DNA of 12,520 nt, from assembly GCA_030618905.1 (NCBI GenBank), contig JAUXCL010000059.1:1-12520 (forward strand), read 5' to 3'. The position numbers were made by a program, and so were the translations under genes. This document shows, one piece after another, positions 1 through 7,816 of this stretch (its first letter is position 1; each line of letters starts with the position of its first letter). The stretch is from Bacteroidales bacterium. Its GTDB lineage: Bacteria > Bacteroidota > Bacteroidia > Bacteroidales > B18-G4. The notes beneath the pieces were generated by a model that was given only the letters and a program-made list of their open reading frames with translations, was not told the DNA's origin and did not search any database.

Positions 1-939
1 GGAACTGACGCCAAGGCTCAAAATAAACTTTGTATGATAGGGCAGTATCCTGGTGATCTCAATGGCCTGGGGCTTTTGCTGTGAAAATAAACTCAGGAAC
101 TGTTGTATGCTATCAATGGCATTGGTATACCCGTTGAGCAATAATTCATCCTTTTTCAGAATAAGGTCAGTTTCCGACCAAAGGCCCAGGTTAGCCAGTA
201 AGGAAATGCTCTCATGATATTCTGCCCCACAAAGCTGTTGCACTAATGCATTAAAAAAATGGTGCTGGATATATATATTGGCGTCCACATTTTTCCCGGC
301 GGTCTTTTTGATTTTTTCAAATGCCGGGTTTATGATAGAATGTTCACTGTCCAGTTGATCGATGGACGTCTTGACGAGTGATTCAGCATGGCTCCCAATA
401 AAAAGGCCTTTGTAAAGTGTATAGGAAAAGACCACCCGGGACTGCTCAACAACTTGTTCAATTGTTGCCTTATGATGTGCTATTTCGTTATGCTGGCAAT
501 TTCTTCCGAATAGGTCCATGATGAATCCATCCACGCTGGATTCAGCAAGTGCCGGGTCCAATTGAAAAAGATAGAGTACTTCTGTTTGACCTTCCCCCTG
601 CTGGTGAAAAGAGATATAGAATTTCTGTTTGTCAAATAAGTCATGCATTCCTTCATGATGCTTCATCAGGGTGTTCATGGCATTCAGGTCTGCAGTGAAA
701 GATTGAAACTGAGGGATGCCTTTTAAAGACATCCATAAATCATTCTTATTTTCCAGTTGTGCTAAAGTTTGTAAGGGATGCTGCAGTTCGAAGAATATGG
801 CTGTATTGGAAGGAATGGCATTAAATGGATTTGATGCATGGCGGCTAAATTTTTGATAATAATAAAATCCTCCACCCAGTATCCCCAGAAGGACAATAGT
901 CAGGATGCCATAAAGGATGATCTTACGCGAAACGGCCAT
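1..939 (-). CDS. Membrane-anchored protein of unknown function, C-terminus outside the window
   Basis: The frame is open from an ATG at 939 to the left edge, giving 313 codons without a stop, so the gene continues past base 1. The start is followed by a short basic stretch (MAVSRK) and one hydrophobic segment at about residues 7-28, which fits a signal anchor with the rest exported. The remainder is a soluble mixed domain with phrases such as NPFNAIPSNTAIFFEL (about 38-52) and no motif I can assign. I recall large uncharacterised exported proteins beside rnhB in Bacteroidota, some called DUF3352-like, but I cannot confirm the family. It follows rnhB on the same strand after 73 bases, so it could be the last gene of that transcript or be driven by the weak promoter candidate at 946-976. 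The coding call rests on the long open frame, sensible composition and N-terminal anchor. Confidence 0.8.
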   Translation of the reverse strand, partial: MAVSRKIILYGILTIVLLGILGGGFYYYQKFSRHASNPFNAIPSNTAIFFELQHPLQTLAQLENKNDLWMSLKGIPQFQSFTADLNAMNTLMKHHEGMHDLFDKQKFYISFHQQGEGQTEVLYLFQLDPALAESSVDGFIMDLFGRNCQHNEIAHHKATIEQVVEQSRVVFSYTLYKGLFIGSHAESLVKTSIDQLDSEHSIINPAFEKIKKTAGKNVDANIYIQHHFFNALVQQLCGAEYHESISLLANLGLWSETDLILKKDELLLNGYTNAIDSIQQFLSLFSQQKPQAIEITRILPYHTKFILSLGVSS

Positions 940-945
940 AATGAT

Positions 946-976
946 CAAAATTAATTGAAATGACTTTGTTTCCTAA
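946..976 (-). promoter_or_regulatory. Weak Bacteroidota-type promoter candidate before the unknown membrane-anchored gene
   Basis: On the minus strand, bases 953-946 read TAATTTTG, a full match to the Bacteroidota -7 pattern TAnnTTTG. Nineteen bases upstream lies TTAG (976-973), three of four bases of TTTG. Transcription would begin almost at the ATG at 939, giving a leaderless or nearly leaderless message. The same octamer is used before the first Wzz-like gene. In AT-rich DNA such a match can arise by chance. Confidence 0.3.
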
Positions 977-1012
977 GGATTAACGGAAATTAAACTAACA
1001 ACCATATGTTAA

Positions 1013-1609
1013 TTATTGAAAAAGTTTGAGTTGTTCATTCAGGTTGAATGATTTCCTGTGATGTTTTGTGATCCCATGCACAGCAATGGAAGCTTTATGC
1101 GCTTGTGTTGGATATCCCTTATTTGTGAACCACCCGTAATGCGGGAATTTCTTGTGGATCTTTAGCATATACTCATCCCTGTACGTTTTTGCCAGGATTG
1201 AAGCAGCCGCAATGGAGAGGTATTGCTGATCACCTTTGACAATACACTTATATTTGATCCCCGTGCTATTTTTAAATCTGTTGCCATCTATCAACAACAG
1301 ATCGGGCCTTTGCTTAAGCCCTTTGGCAGCTTTATTCATAGCTAAATAGGTTGCGTTGAGAATATTGATTTCATCAATTTCCTCAACATTTGCCATTGCG
1401 ACTTTAAAGGCCAGTGCATCTTTCTCAATGAGAATTCTTAATTCATCCCTGTGCTTTGCACTTAACTTTTTTGAATCATCCAGGTCAGGGTTCTTATAGT
1501 CTTTTTCAAAGATGACTGCTGCCGCAAAAACCGGGCCGGCAAAGCATCCTCTTCCTGCTTCATCAATACCTGCCTCACACAGATTGGTCGAATAATGTGC
1601 TTTTAACAT
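1013..1609 (-). CDS. rnhB: Ribonuclease HII
   Basis: This enzyme cuts the RNA strand of RNA/DNA hybrids and removes single ribonucleotides misincorporated into DNA; it acts in the cytoplasm with divalent metal ions. With the start chosen here the protein has 198 residues, normal for the family. The catalytic acidic residues are visible: Asp16 and Glu17 in GIDEAGRG, Asp108 in LLIDGN and Asp145 in YRDEYM. The conserved DSKKLS (45-50) and AAASILAKTYRD (134-145) are also present. An in-frame ATG lies 13 codons upstream at 1648, but it would add a hydrophobic leader unusual for RNase HII and overlap the preceding gene by 35 bases. The ATG at 1609 puts the start 4 bases after the upstream stop codon and gives the usual MLKxHY beginning. 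It is the fourth gene of the minus-strand cluster. Confidence 0.95.
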   Translation of the reverse strand: MLKAHYSTNLCEAGIDEAGRGCFAGPVFAAAVIFEKDYKNPDLDDSKKLSAKHRDELRILIEKDALAFKVAMANVEEIDEINILNATYLAMNKAAKGLKQRPDLLLIDGNRFKNSTGIKYKCIVKGDQQYLSIAAASILAKTYRDEYMLKIHKKFPHYGWFTNKGYPTQAHKASIAVHGITKHHRKSFNLNEQLKLFQ

Positions 1610-1613
1610 GAGG

Positions 1614-2600
1614 TCAATAAAGGTGGTTATTAAGGAGAATAAGGACAAGGTACAGAATAAATATCAACTCGTGCCATTTTTTGGTTTTCACAGTGCCCAT
1701 ATAACCCGAAATGAAAATGGCCAGGGGTATAAAAAGAAAAGATTGACTGGCCAGAAAATCAGCATGTCCAAAAAGACTGATGGGCAGGCTGATGATGAAT
1801 AGCCATACGATAACCATGACTTTCCGCCTGATGTTTACATTTCGCTCGTTCAGGTGTGTTAGTGTATGAAAAATAGCAATGATGGCAAAGACAGTGATCA
1901 ATCCCCAAATCACATAAGTAGGATCAGGGTAATCGATCGTAATGGGCTTGATATCGATAAAGAACCTCAACCATGTGATATAAATATCTTGTGGTTTATC
2001 AAATATATAGTTGTAAGCAATATAATAAGTATAAGGCAAAGAGAGGCCAATAAATGAGATTGCCCAGATCCTGATTGATAATTGTCTGAAAATAAACATG
2101 GATATCCAGATGAGCAGGATAAAAATGATGGCTGGAAGATAGCTGAGCGAAGCAAGCGATATCAAAATGCTGGCGCTCAGTATATTGTTAATGACCAGAA
2201 TGTCTGATTCTCCAAAGCATTGCATGATCCTGTCGATGGACAATAATATAAAGACAATGGCAATCAGCTCCGGATAAAGTGTTAACAAGCTTGGTGCATG
2301 GCTCATCAATGTTATAAATACCAGGGCTGGGATTAAGGAGTTATTGGGAGCCAGTTCATTCCTGATCATGATCACATTAATGAGAATGGCAGCCAATGCC
2401 AACAGGCAAAAAGCGATGAATGTCATTACCCATGGATTTTCATCAATGAGATTCAGGCTGAGATTGTATAAGGGGTGGATTCTAATAAAGATGCTTGTAT
2501 CCTGAGGTGAAAAAAGGTACTTGCCCCAGAGTATGAGCTGGATAAAGAATAATGCAAGGAATTGCTGTAAATAACTTTGCTTAAAGAATCGAATGAGCAT
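1614..2600 (-). CDS. Polytopic membrane protein, DUF6427-like, function unknown
   Basis: The product has 328 residues, mostly hydrophobic, with roughly nine or ten likely membrane helices. Clear ones lie near 11-30, 57-79, 110-122, 154-171, 230-248, 260-277 and 312-324. Arg80-Asn81-Glu82-Leu83 follows the second helix in a loop (RNELAPNNS). No catalytic motif is recognised. From memory, Bacteroidota carry integral membrane proteins of this size and topology, DUF6427, near purD; length and neighbourhood agree, but the assignment is by resemblance only. It starts 20 bases after the purD stop codon and ends 4 bases before rnhB, so it is almost certainly cotranscribed with both. The O-antigen genes nearby might suggest a polysaccharide role, but nothing in the sequence proves it. 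Confidence 0.85.
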   Translation of the reverse strand: MLIRFFKQSYLQQFLALFFIQLILWGKYLFSPQDTSIFIRIHPLYNLSLNLIDENPWVMTFIAFCLLALAAILINVIMIRNELAPNNSLIPALVFITLMSHAPSLLTLYPELIAIVFILLSIDRIMQCFGESDILVINNILSASILISLASLSYLPAIIFILLIWISMFIFRQLSIRIWAISFIGLSLPYTYYIAYNYIFDKPQDIYITWLRFFIDIKPITIDYPDPTYVIWGLITVFAIIAIFHTLTHLNERNVNIRRKVMVIVWLFIISLPISLFGHADFLASQSFLFIPLAIFISGYMGTVKTKKWHELIFILYLVLILLNNHLY

Positions 2601-2620
2601 AACAATATCGATTGTTCTTA

Positions 2621-3895
2621 TTACAAATCAAAACCAAGGTCATTGCGGTAGTATTTTTTGTCAAATTCAACCAATGCGGCATTTGCATATGATAAGTCCA
2701 GGGCTTCTTTCATCGTGTTCCCATAGGATGTAATGGCAATCACCCTGCCACCGTTGGTATATATTTTGTCTTGTGCCCCCCTGGTGGTTCCGGCATGAAA
2801 AACAATTGAATGATTCACCTTATCAAGACCACTGATCTGTTTCCCTTTTTCGTAGTCTTCCGGGTATCCTCCCGAGACCAGGAATATTGCAGCAGTGAAG
2901 CGTTTATCAATGGCAATGCTTTTTTTATTCAGTGTTCCTTTAGCTACACCGTCAAAGAGATCCAGCAGGTCGGTTTTAATCCTTGGGATCACAGATTCTG
3001 CTTCCGGATCACCCATCCTGGCATTATATTCAATCACAAATGGCTCCCCCTGGATATTGATCAACCCGAAAAATATAAATCCCTGGTAGCTTATGCTTTC
3101 TTCATTTAAACCTTTAATGGTGGGTTTGATAATCCGGTCTTCAACCTTTTTCATGAAACTTTTATCGGCGAAAGGTACCGGGGAAATAGATCCCATGCCA
3201 CCTGTATTTAATCCTGTATCACCTTCTCCTATCCTTTTATAATCTTTAGCCTCCGGTAAGATTAAATAGCTTTTGCCATCTGTCAGTACAAAAACAGACA
3301 GTTCGACCCCTTCCAGAAATTCCTCTATAACTACTTTTTTGCTGGCCTCTCCAAACTTGGCACCTTCAAGCATGGCCCTGAGTTCTGTAATTGCTTCTTC
3401 AAGTGATTGACAGATCAATACCCCTTTACCAGCAGCCAGGCCATCGGCTTTAAGCACATAGGGCGGTTTTTGTTGCTCAAGGAATCTTATTCCTTCCTCA
3501 ATTTGTGCTGCTGAGAAACTTTGGTATGCGGCAGTTGGAATATTATTCTTCTTCATGAAGCTCTTGGCAAAATCTTTACTGCCTTCCAGCATAGCTGCCT
3601 GGCTGGAAGGTCCGATCACTGCGAGGTGCTGAAACCGTCCATCCTTTTTGAAATGATCATAAATGCCTCTGACCAATGGATCCTCGGGGCCAACAACCAG
3701 CATGTCAATGTCATTTTCCAGGATGAAGTGCCCGATCTTGTCAAAATCATTGACAGATAATGCGACATTTGTTCCCAGGGAAGCTGTACCCGCATTACCG
3801 GGTGCAATAAAAAGCTGATTTATTTTGGGGCTCTGTACAATTTTCCATGAAATTGCATGTTCCCTGCCTCCTGAACCAAGTACCAAAACGTTCAT
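2621..3895 (-). CDS. purD: Phosphoribosylamine--glycine ligase (GAR synthetase)
   Basis: PurD catalyses the second step of de novo purine synthesis, joining glycine to 5-phosphoribosylamine with ATP in the cytoplasm. The protein has 424 residues, the usual length for the single-domain bacterial enzyme. Family signatures appear in order: N-terminal GSGGREH (7-13), VGPEDPLVRG (68-77), the ATP-grasp segment KADGLAAGKGV (149-159), EEFLEGVELS (191-200), GDTGLNTGGMG (225-235) and the metal/ATP-binding EYNARMGDPE (289-298). All expected motif residues are intact, so an active enzyme is expected. It lies 4 bases after the glycosyltransferase and 20 before the DUF6427-like gene, so a housekeeping gene shares a transcript with a surface-sugar gene. 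I see no purine riboswitch or operator directly upstream, where there is no room for one. Confidence 0.97.
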   Translation of the reverse strand: MNVLVLGSGGREHAISWKIVQSPKINQLFIAPGNAGTASLGTNVALSVNDFDKIGHFILENDIDMLVVGPEDPLVRGIYDHFKKDGRFQHLAVIGPSSQAAMLEGSKDFAKSFMKKNNIPTAAYQSFSAAQIEEGIRFLEQQKPPYVLKADGLAAGKGVLICQSLEEAITELRAMLEGAKFGEASKKVVIEEFLEGVELSVFVLTDGKSYLILPEAKDYKRIGEGDTGLNTGGMGSISPVPFADKSFMKKVEDRIIKPTIKGLNEESISYQGFIFFGLINIQGEPFVIEYNARMGDPEAESVIPRIKTDLLDLFDGVAKGTLNKKSIAIDKRFTAAIFLVSGGYPEDYEKGKQISGLDKVNHSIVFHAGTTRGAQDKIYTNGGRVIAITSYGNTMKEALDLSYANAALVEFDKKYYRNDLGFDL

Positions 3896-3899
3896 CGAT

Positions 3900-5036
3900 T
3901 TATTTTAAAGGTTGATTCAAAACTCTTTCAATTGATTTCCATAAATTGTCGGCGGTTTGCTGCCAGATGAAAAGTTTTCTGCGCGCTCTGCCTTTTTCAA
4001 TAAGTTCTTGCCGAAGTTGTTCACTGCCAGCCATTTGTTCAAGTGCCGAAGCAATGGATTTGACCGAGAAAGGGTCTGCCAGCAAAGCAGCATCACCGGC
4101 TACCTCAGGCATGGATGTAACATTAGAAGTGATGACCGGAACATCACAGTAAAAAGCTTCAACTATGGGTATGCCAAAGCCCTCAAAATATGAGACATAC
4201 GTTAATGCCAAAGCAGATGCAATAACATGGTGTAATTCAATGGCAGGAAGACGGCCGCAAAAAATCACATCTTCAGAAAACTGCATAGCCTCAAAAGCAT
4301 CCCGGATTTCTTTTGTCCACCATTTCTTATTTCCGACTACCATCAGCTTGATATCTGCCGGGCTTTCTTTTTTGAAAAGATCATAAGCTTTGAATAGCCT
4401 GGATAAGTTCTTCCTGGGATGCAAGGCTCCAACAAACACAAAATACTGAGAACCACCTGCATATTTAAACCTGACCTTCTCTTTTTCTTCATTTGAAATT
4501 GCTTTGAAGAGTTCATTGGCTCCGTTATACACAACATCAATCTTGTCAGCATTTACATTATATTGATTGATGATATCCCTTTTCGAAAACTCAGAGACAG
4601 TGACAATGCGGTCGGCTTTTCTTGCATATTTCGGAAAAAACTTCCGGTAATATAATCGCTCCAGGCAGGGCAGGTCTTCAGGATAATGTTCAAAATTAAG
4701 ATCATGAAAAATAGCAAGAGATTTCACATCGGTGGATAAGGGCAAATACGCATCCGGGGACAGGAAGAGGTCAGGCTTTATCTTTTTCAAAACTCTGGGA
4801 ATGGAATATTCGAACCATATATAATAAAGGAAGGGATGCCTGGCTTGTGGCCATGCTATGACAGGGTGCACATTATCACTGAAAATGAATTCTTTATCGT
4901 ATTTCCGGTCAAAGATGAAATAAAAATCATGTTCAGGATGTTGGCGCGTAATGCGTTTCAGGGTTTCATAGGCTACCCATCCAATACCTTCGAGTTTGTT
5001 TTTGATCAGCAGGCGTGTATTGATTGCAATTTTCAA
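3900..5036 (-). CDS. Family 4 glycosyltransferase
   Basis: This is a retaining GT-B glycosyltransferase of family GT4, which moves a sugar from a nucleotide-sugar donor to a growing glycan at the cytoplasmic face of the inner membrane. The protein has 378 residues. The N-terminal acceptor domain starts MKIAINTRLL and includes IFHDLNFEHYP (109-119). The interdomain segment with VTVSEFSKRDI (145-155) precedes the donor domain with VGALHPRKNL (202-211), whose Arg208/Lys209 are likely phosphate contacts. The donor domain also holds the E-x7-E motif FEGFGIPIVEA (Glu285 and Glu293), followed by TSNVTSMPEVAGDAALLADP (303-322). Donor and acceptor cannot be read from the sequence; mannosyl and rhamnosyl transferases of this type are common. 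It is the first gene of the minus cluster, divergent from the flippase, and probably adds to the same surface glycan. Confidence 0.92.
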   Translation of the reverse strand: MKIAINTRLLIKNKLEGIGWVAYETLKRITRQHPEHDFYFIFDRKYDKEFIFSDNVHPVIAWPQARHPFLYYIWFEYSIPRVLKKIKPDLFLSPDAYLPLSTDVKSLAIFHDLNFEHYPEDLPCLERLYYRKFFPKYARKADRIVTVSEFSKRDIINQYNVNADKIDVVYNGANELFKAISNEEKEKVRFKYAGGSQYFVFVGALHPRKNLSRLFKAYDLFKKESPADIKLMVVGNKKWWTKEIRDAFEAMQFSEDVIFCGRLPAIELHHVIASALALTYVSYFEGFGIPIVEAFYCDVPVITSNVTSMPEVAGDAALLADPFSVKSIASALEQMAGSEQLRQELIEKGRARRKLFIWQQTADNLWKSIERVLNQPLK

Positions 5037-5082
5037 TGCTATGCTTTTAGTTATGGAACCAAATTATAGTTTCGGAATACTG

Positions 5083-5111
5083 TTGCTGACTTCGGTTTTT
5101 TGATAAATTTG
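5083..5111 (+). promoter_or_regulatory. Bacteroidota-type promoter candidate for the flippase gene
   Basis: TTG at 5083-5085 is followed after 18 bases by TAAATTTG at 5104-5111, a full match to the -7 pattern TAnnTTTG. The start of transcription would lie near 5116-5120, leaving a leader of about 80 bases before the flippase ATG at 5201. The -7 element is one half of a perfect palindrome, described separately. Confidence 0.5.
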
Positions 5112-5121
5112 TACAAATTTA
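5104..5121. promoter_or_regulatory. Perfect 18-bp palindrome with a -7 element on each strand
   Basis: Bases 5104-5121 read TAAATTTGTACAAATTTA, identical to their own reverse complement. Each half contains TAAATTTG, so both strands carry a full match to the Bacteroidota -7 element and could be melted to fire in both directions. On the plus strand there is a matching TTG 18 bases upstream. On the minus strand the nearest TTG (5150-5148) is 26 bases away, so that side is weaker. The minus product would reach the glycosyltransferase ATG at 5036 after a leader of roughly 70 bases. Alternatively the symmetry could be an operator for a dimeric regulator overlapping the promoter. Confidence 0.5.
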
Positions 5122-5200
5122 GGTTTTTTTTAGGAAGGCCGGGAAGACAATGTCCATATGTTCTATCTCTCCGGATTATCCTGAATGAAATTACTTTGGT

Positions 5201-6649
5201 ATGCAAAGGAAGTTTCTGACAAATCTTGCCCTCTTATTGTTCCTGAACCTGTTGGTGAAACCATTCTGGGTGCTGGGCATCGACAGATCTGTTCAAAATA
5301 TTGTAGGAGAGGAAACATTTGGGTTTTATTTCACACTTTTTAATTTTTCCTTCCTGTTCAATATGTTGCTGGATCTGGGGATAACCAATTTCAACAACCG
5401 GAACATTGCACAGAATCATCAGCTGTTGAACAAACATTTTTCCGGGATTCTGATATTGAAATTATTACTGGCTGGTCTTTACGCGATTATCACCTTTGCA
5501 ATTGCGTTTTTTATCGATTACAGTCCTGAACAAATCTACCTGCTTGTCTGGGTGGCCCTGAATCAGTTTTTGCTTTCCTTTATTATGTACCTGAGATCGA
5601 ATATTTCAGGATTATTGATGTTCAAAACAGATAGTTTTATTTCTGTATTGGACAGGCTTTTAATGATCCTTTTTTGCAGTGTTTTGCTGTGGGGAAGAGG
5701 AACTGGTGCTTCACCCTTCGAAATCAAATGGTTCGTTTACGCTCAAACCCTGGCTTATTCCCTGACTGCAGTTTTAGCTTTTCTTGTTGTAGTTAAGAAA
5801 TCGAAGTTCAGAAGACCAAATTGGAACTGGCCCTTCTTTGTCATGATTATCAAGCAAAGCTTTCCATTTGCAATACTGGTCTTCCTTATGACGATGTATT
5901 ACAGGAGCGACACGATATTTCTGGAGCGCCTTCTCCCGGGAAGTTTGGGAGACCAACAATCTGGTGTCTATGCCAAAGCCTTTCGGTTGCTTGATGCGGC
6001 AAACATGATCCCGATGTTGTTTGCAGTGTTGTTACTGCCTCTTTATTCCAGAATGATCAAACTGAAAGAATCAGTCACCCAACTGGTCAAACTCTCATTT
6101 TCATTACTGTTCACACTGGCTGTTATTGTGACTGTCGGTTCGTATTTTTACAGTTATGAACTGATGGACCTTCTGTATTATGAAAATATTGCAGAGGCAA
6201 GCGCAGTGTTTAAGCGAATTATGTTCTCCTTTATCGGGATATCGACGATTTATATCTTTGGATCACTGCTCACAGCCAATGGCAATCTGAAAGAATTGAA
6301 TATCATTGCCTTTATTGCATTAGTGGTAAATTTTAGCCTGAATTTTATACTCATCCCCAAAATGCATGCATTGGGCTCAGCTTATGCGAACCTTGCCACA
6401 CAAATCACCGCTGCAATTCCACAGCTGATCCTGGCCATCGTTATTTTTAAGTTTAAGCTTGATTATAAGTATATTATCGCCCTCGTCGTTTTTGTTATTG
6501 GTGTGGTCTTACTGAACATGCTTTCCAAAGAAGTCCCCTTTGCATGGCACATCAATTTTGTGTTGATGATTTGTGCTTCAGTAGTTCTTGCTGGCCTCCT
6601 TCGCTTACTTAATATTCAATCCCTGCTAAAGGTGCTGAGAGACCGCTAA
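5201..6649 (+). CDS. Wzx-type polysaccharide flippase
   Basis: This is an integral inner-membrane transporter of the MOP superfamily (polysaccharide biosynthesis protein). Such proteins turn undecaprenyl-diphosphate-linked glycan units from the cytoplasmic to the periplasmic leaflet. The 482 residues contain about 12-14 hydrophobic helices spread over the whole length, as expected. Family-typical segments are KPFWVLGIDRSVQNIVG (20-36), then GFYFTLFNFSFLFNMLLDLG (41-60) and ITNFNNRNIAQN (61-72). A central YRSDTIFLERLLP loop (about 230-242) and AKAFRLLDAANMIP (about 253-266) are also family-like. The ATG at 5201 begins MQRKFLTNLALLLFLNLL and is preferred because the first helix follows directly. 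It is divergent from the glycosyltransferase and followed after 98 bases by the Wzz-like pair. Substrate is unknown. The symbol wzx is not assigned because family and context, not orthology, support the call. Confidence 0.9.
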   Translation: MQRKFLTNLALLLFLNLLVKPFWVLGIDRSVQNIVGEETFGFYFTLFNFSFLFNMLLDLGITNFNNRNIAQNHQLLNKHFSGILILKLLLAGLYAIITFAIAFFIDYSPEQIYLLVWVALNQFLLSFIMYLRSNISGLLMFKTDSFISVLDRLLMILFCSVLLWGRGTGASPFEIKWFVYAQTLAYSLTAVLAFLVVVKKSKFRRPNWNWPFFVMIIKQSFPFAILVFLMTMYYRSDTIFLERLLPGSLGDQQSGVYAKAFRLLDAANMIPMLFAVLLLPLYSRMIKLKESVTQLVKLSFSLLFTLAVIVTVGSYFYSYELMDLLYYENIAEASAVFKRIMFSFIGISTIYIFGSLLTANGNLKELNIIAFIALVVNFSLNFILIPKMHALGSAYANLATQITAAIPQLILAIVIFKFKLDYKYIIALVVFVIGVVLLNMLSKEVPFAWHINFVLMICASVVLAGLLRLLNIQSLLKVLRDR

Positions 6650-6682
6650 TCCTTTCATTTTTACCCTTTTCAGACTTTATTC

Positions 6683-6713
6683 CTTGCACATTGAATAAAT
6701 TTTCCTAATTTTG
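6683..6713 (+). promoter_or_regulatory. Bacteroidota-type promoter candidate before the Wzz-like pair
   Basis: CTTG at 6683-6686 is followed after 19 bases by TAATTTTG at 6706-6713, a full match to TAnnTTTG with near-ideal spacing. Transcription would begin near 6718-6721, giving a leader of about 30 bases before the ATG at 6748. It lies in the 98-base gap after the flippase, where I see no hairpin terminator. The two Wzz-like genes and the ligase could therefore be read both from here and by read-through from the flippase. Confidence 0.55.
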
Positions 6714-6747
6714 ACCTCTTTTTATAGACCATCAGTAAATTAGTCAT

Positions 6748-7773
6748 ATGATAAATCTAAAAGAAAACGGCGAATTTGATTCCTCAGGTTTGCTTTTCTT
6801 CATCTACAGGTGGCGCAAAACGCTGATCATTGTATTTGTCATGGCTGTGATAGCTTCATGGATATTTTCCTCTCCATTTTTTATCACACCCAAGTATCAA
6901 TCCTCAGTGATCATGTTTCCTGTTGCAACAAATTCAATTTCCAAGGCTTTGATCAGTCAGAAGTCGGGGATTAAGGAAGACATTCTTGGATTTGGCGAAG
7001 AAGAACAAGCTGAGCAGATGCTCCAGATCCTGAATTCCAACAGGATCAGGGATCGAATTATTGCTAAATACGATCTGCTGAATCATTATGATATAAAACC
7101 TGGATCAAAGTACAGGATGACCAGGCTGATCAGGGAATATGAAAACAATATCACTTTCCGGCGAACTGAGTATATGGCCGTTAAGATATCCGTCCTGGAT
7201 AAAGACCCCGTAATGGCTGCTGACATTGCCAGTAGCATTTCCGAATTGATGGATTCAACCAAGAACCTTATGCAGAAGGAGAGGTCAATGATGGCATTGA
7301 AAATTGTCGATACTAAATATCATGAACTACAGCGTGAAATCAATCAAATCGTAGATTCTTTAAGAGTGCTTGGTAAACTTGGTGTGCATGACTACGAGTC
7401 TCAGTCTGAGGTACTGAATCAACAGCTGGCCATTGCCATTTCGAAAAATGACAAGCAAGCCATCAATGCTCTTGAAAAGAAAATGAGTGTACTGGCAGAA
7501 TATGGAAGTATATTTTTATCTCTTAAAAACACCCTTGAATACAAAACAGAGCAGATTACATTACTGAAAGCCAAGTATGAAGAGGCCAAGGTGGATGCCG
7601 AACAGGAATTGCCACAGAAATTTATTGTGAACTCTGCTTATGTTGCAGAAAAGAAATCCTATCCGGTCAGATGGATGATTGTCGTTGTTTCAACCTTGTC
7701 GGCCTTAATGTTAACCATTATATGCATTATTATTATGGAGAGCTTTTCCAAATTTTTAAGAAGTTCCAATTAA
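6748..7773 (+). CDS. Wzz-like chain-length regulator, first copy (polysaccharide co-polymerase)
   Basis: This 341-residue protein has the layout of inner-membrane polysaccharide co-polymerases, which set O-antigen or capsule chain length together with the Wzy polymerase. A short cytoplasmic N-terminus precedes helix 1 (about 24-42). A long periplasmic part (about 43-307) follows, rich in charged heptad-like sequence and probably coiled coil at 175-285, and then helix 2 (308-330) and a short tail. The Wzz N-terminal domain is visible as SSPFFITPKYQSSV (41-54), EQAEQMLQIL (86-95) and VLDKDPVMAADIASSI (149-164). The classical proline-rich pattern before helix 2 is reduced to KKSYPVRW (302-309). 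There is no Wzc-type kinase domain or Walker motif. It is a paralogue of the next gene. An insertion at about 63-82 (SISKALISQKSGIKEDILGF) is absent from copy two. Confidence 0.88.
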   Translation: MINLKENGEFDSSGLLFFIYRWRKTLIIVFVMAVIASWIFSSPFFITPKYQSSVIMFPVATNSISKALISQKSGIKEDILGFGEEEQAEQMLQILNSNRIRDRIIAKYDLLNHYDIKPGSKYRMTRLIREYENNITFRRTEYMAVKISVLDKDPVMAADIASSISELMDSTKNLMQKERSMMALKIVDTKYHELQREINQIVDSLRVLGKLGVHDYESQSEVLNQQLAIAISKNDKQAINALEKKMSVLAEYGSIFLSLKNTLEYKTEQITLLKAKYEEAKVDAEQELPQKFIVNSAYVAEKKSYPVRWMIVVVSTLSALMLTIICIIIMESFSKFLRSSN

Positions 7774-7816
7774 TATTATTTCACCAAATTAAATCACAAA
7801 AAACATCCAGATAACC

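Noticed and set aside
1610..1648. Upstream ATG for rnhB at 1648, adding 13 residues
   Set aside because: It would overlap the preceding gene by 35 bases and add a hydrophobic leader (MSLFSLITTFIDL) not seen in RNase HII; the ATG at 1609 gives the standard N-terminus.
1608..1802. Small plus-strand open frame of 64 codons
   Set aside because: It is antisense to rnhB and the DUF6427-like gene, with a composition unlike a real protein and no initiation context.
5191..5198. TTACTTTG just before the flippase start, close to a -7 element
   Set aside because: The second base does not match TAnnTTTG, and a start from it would fall inside the coding sequence; the site at 5104-5111 fits better.
5037..5200. 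Possible small RNA or riboswitch in the divergent gap
   Set aside because: Apart from the palindrome and promoter-like sites there is no extended paired structure or known aptamer motif.
6650..6682. Possible terminator after the flippase
   Set aside because: The stretch is T-rich but has no stem-loop I can pair, so no terminator is called.
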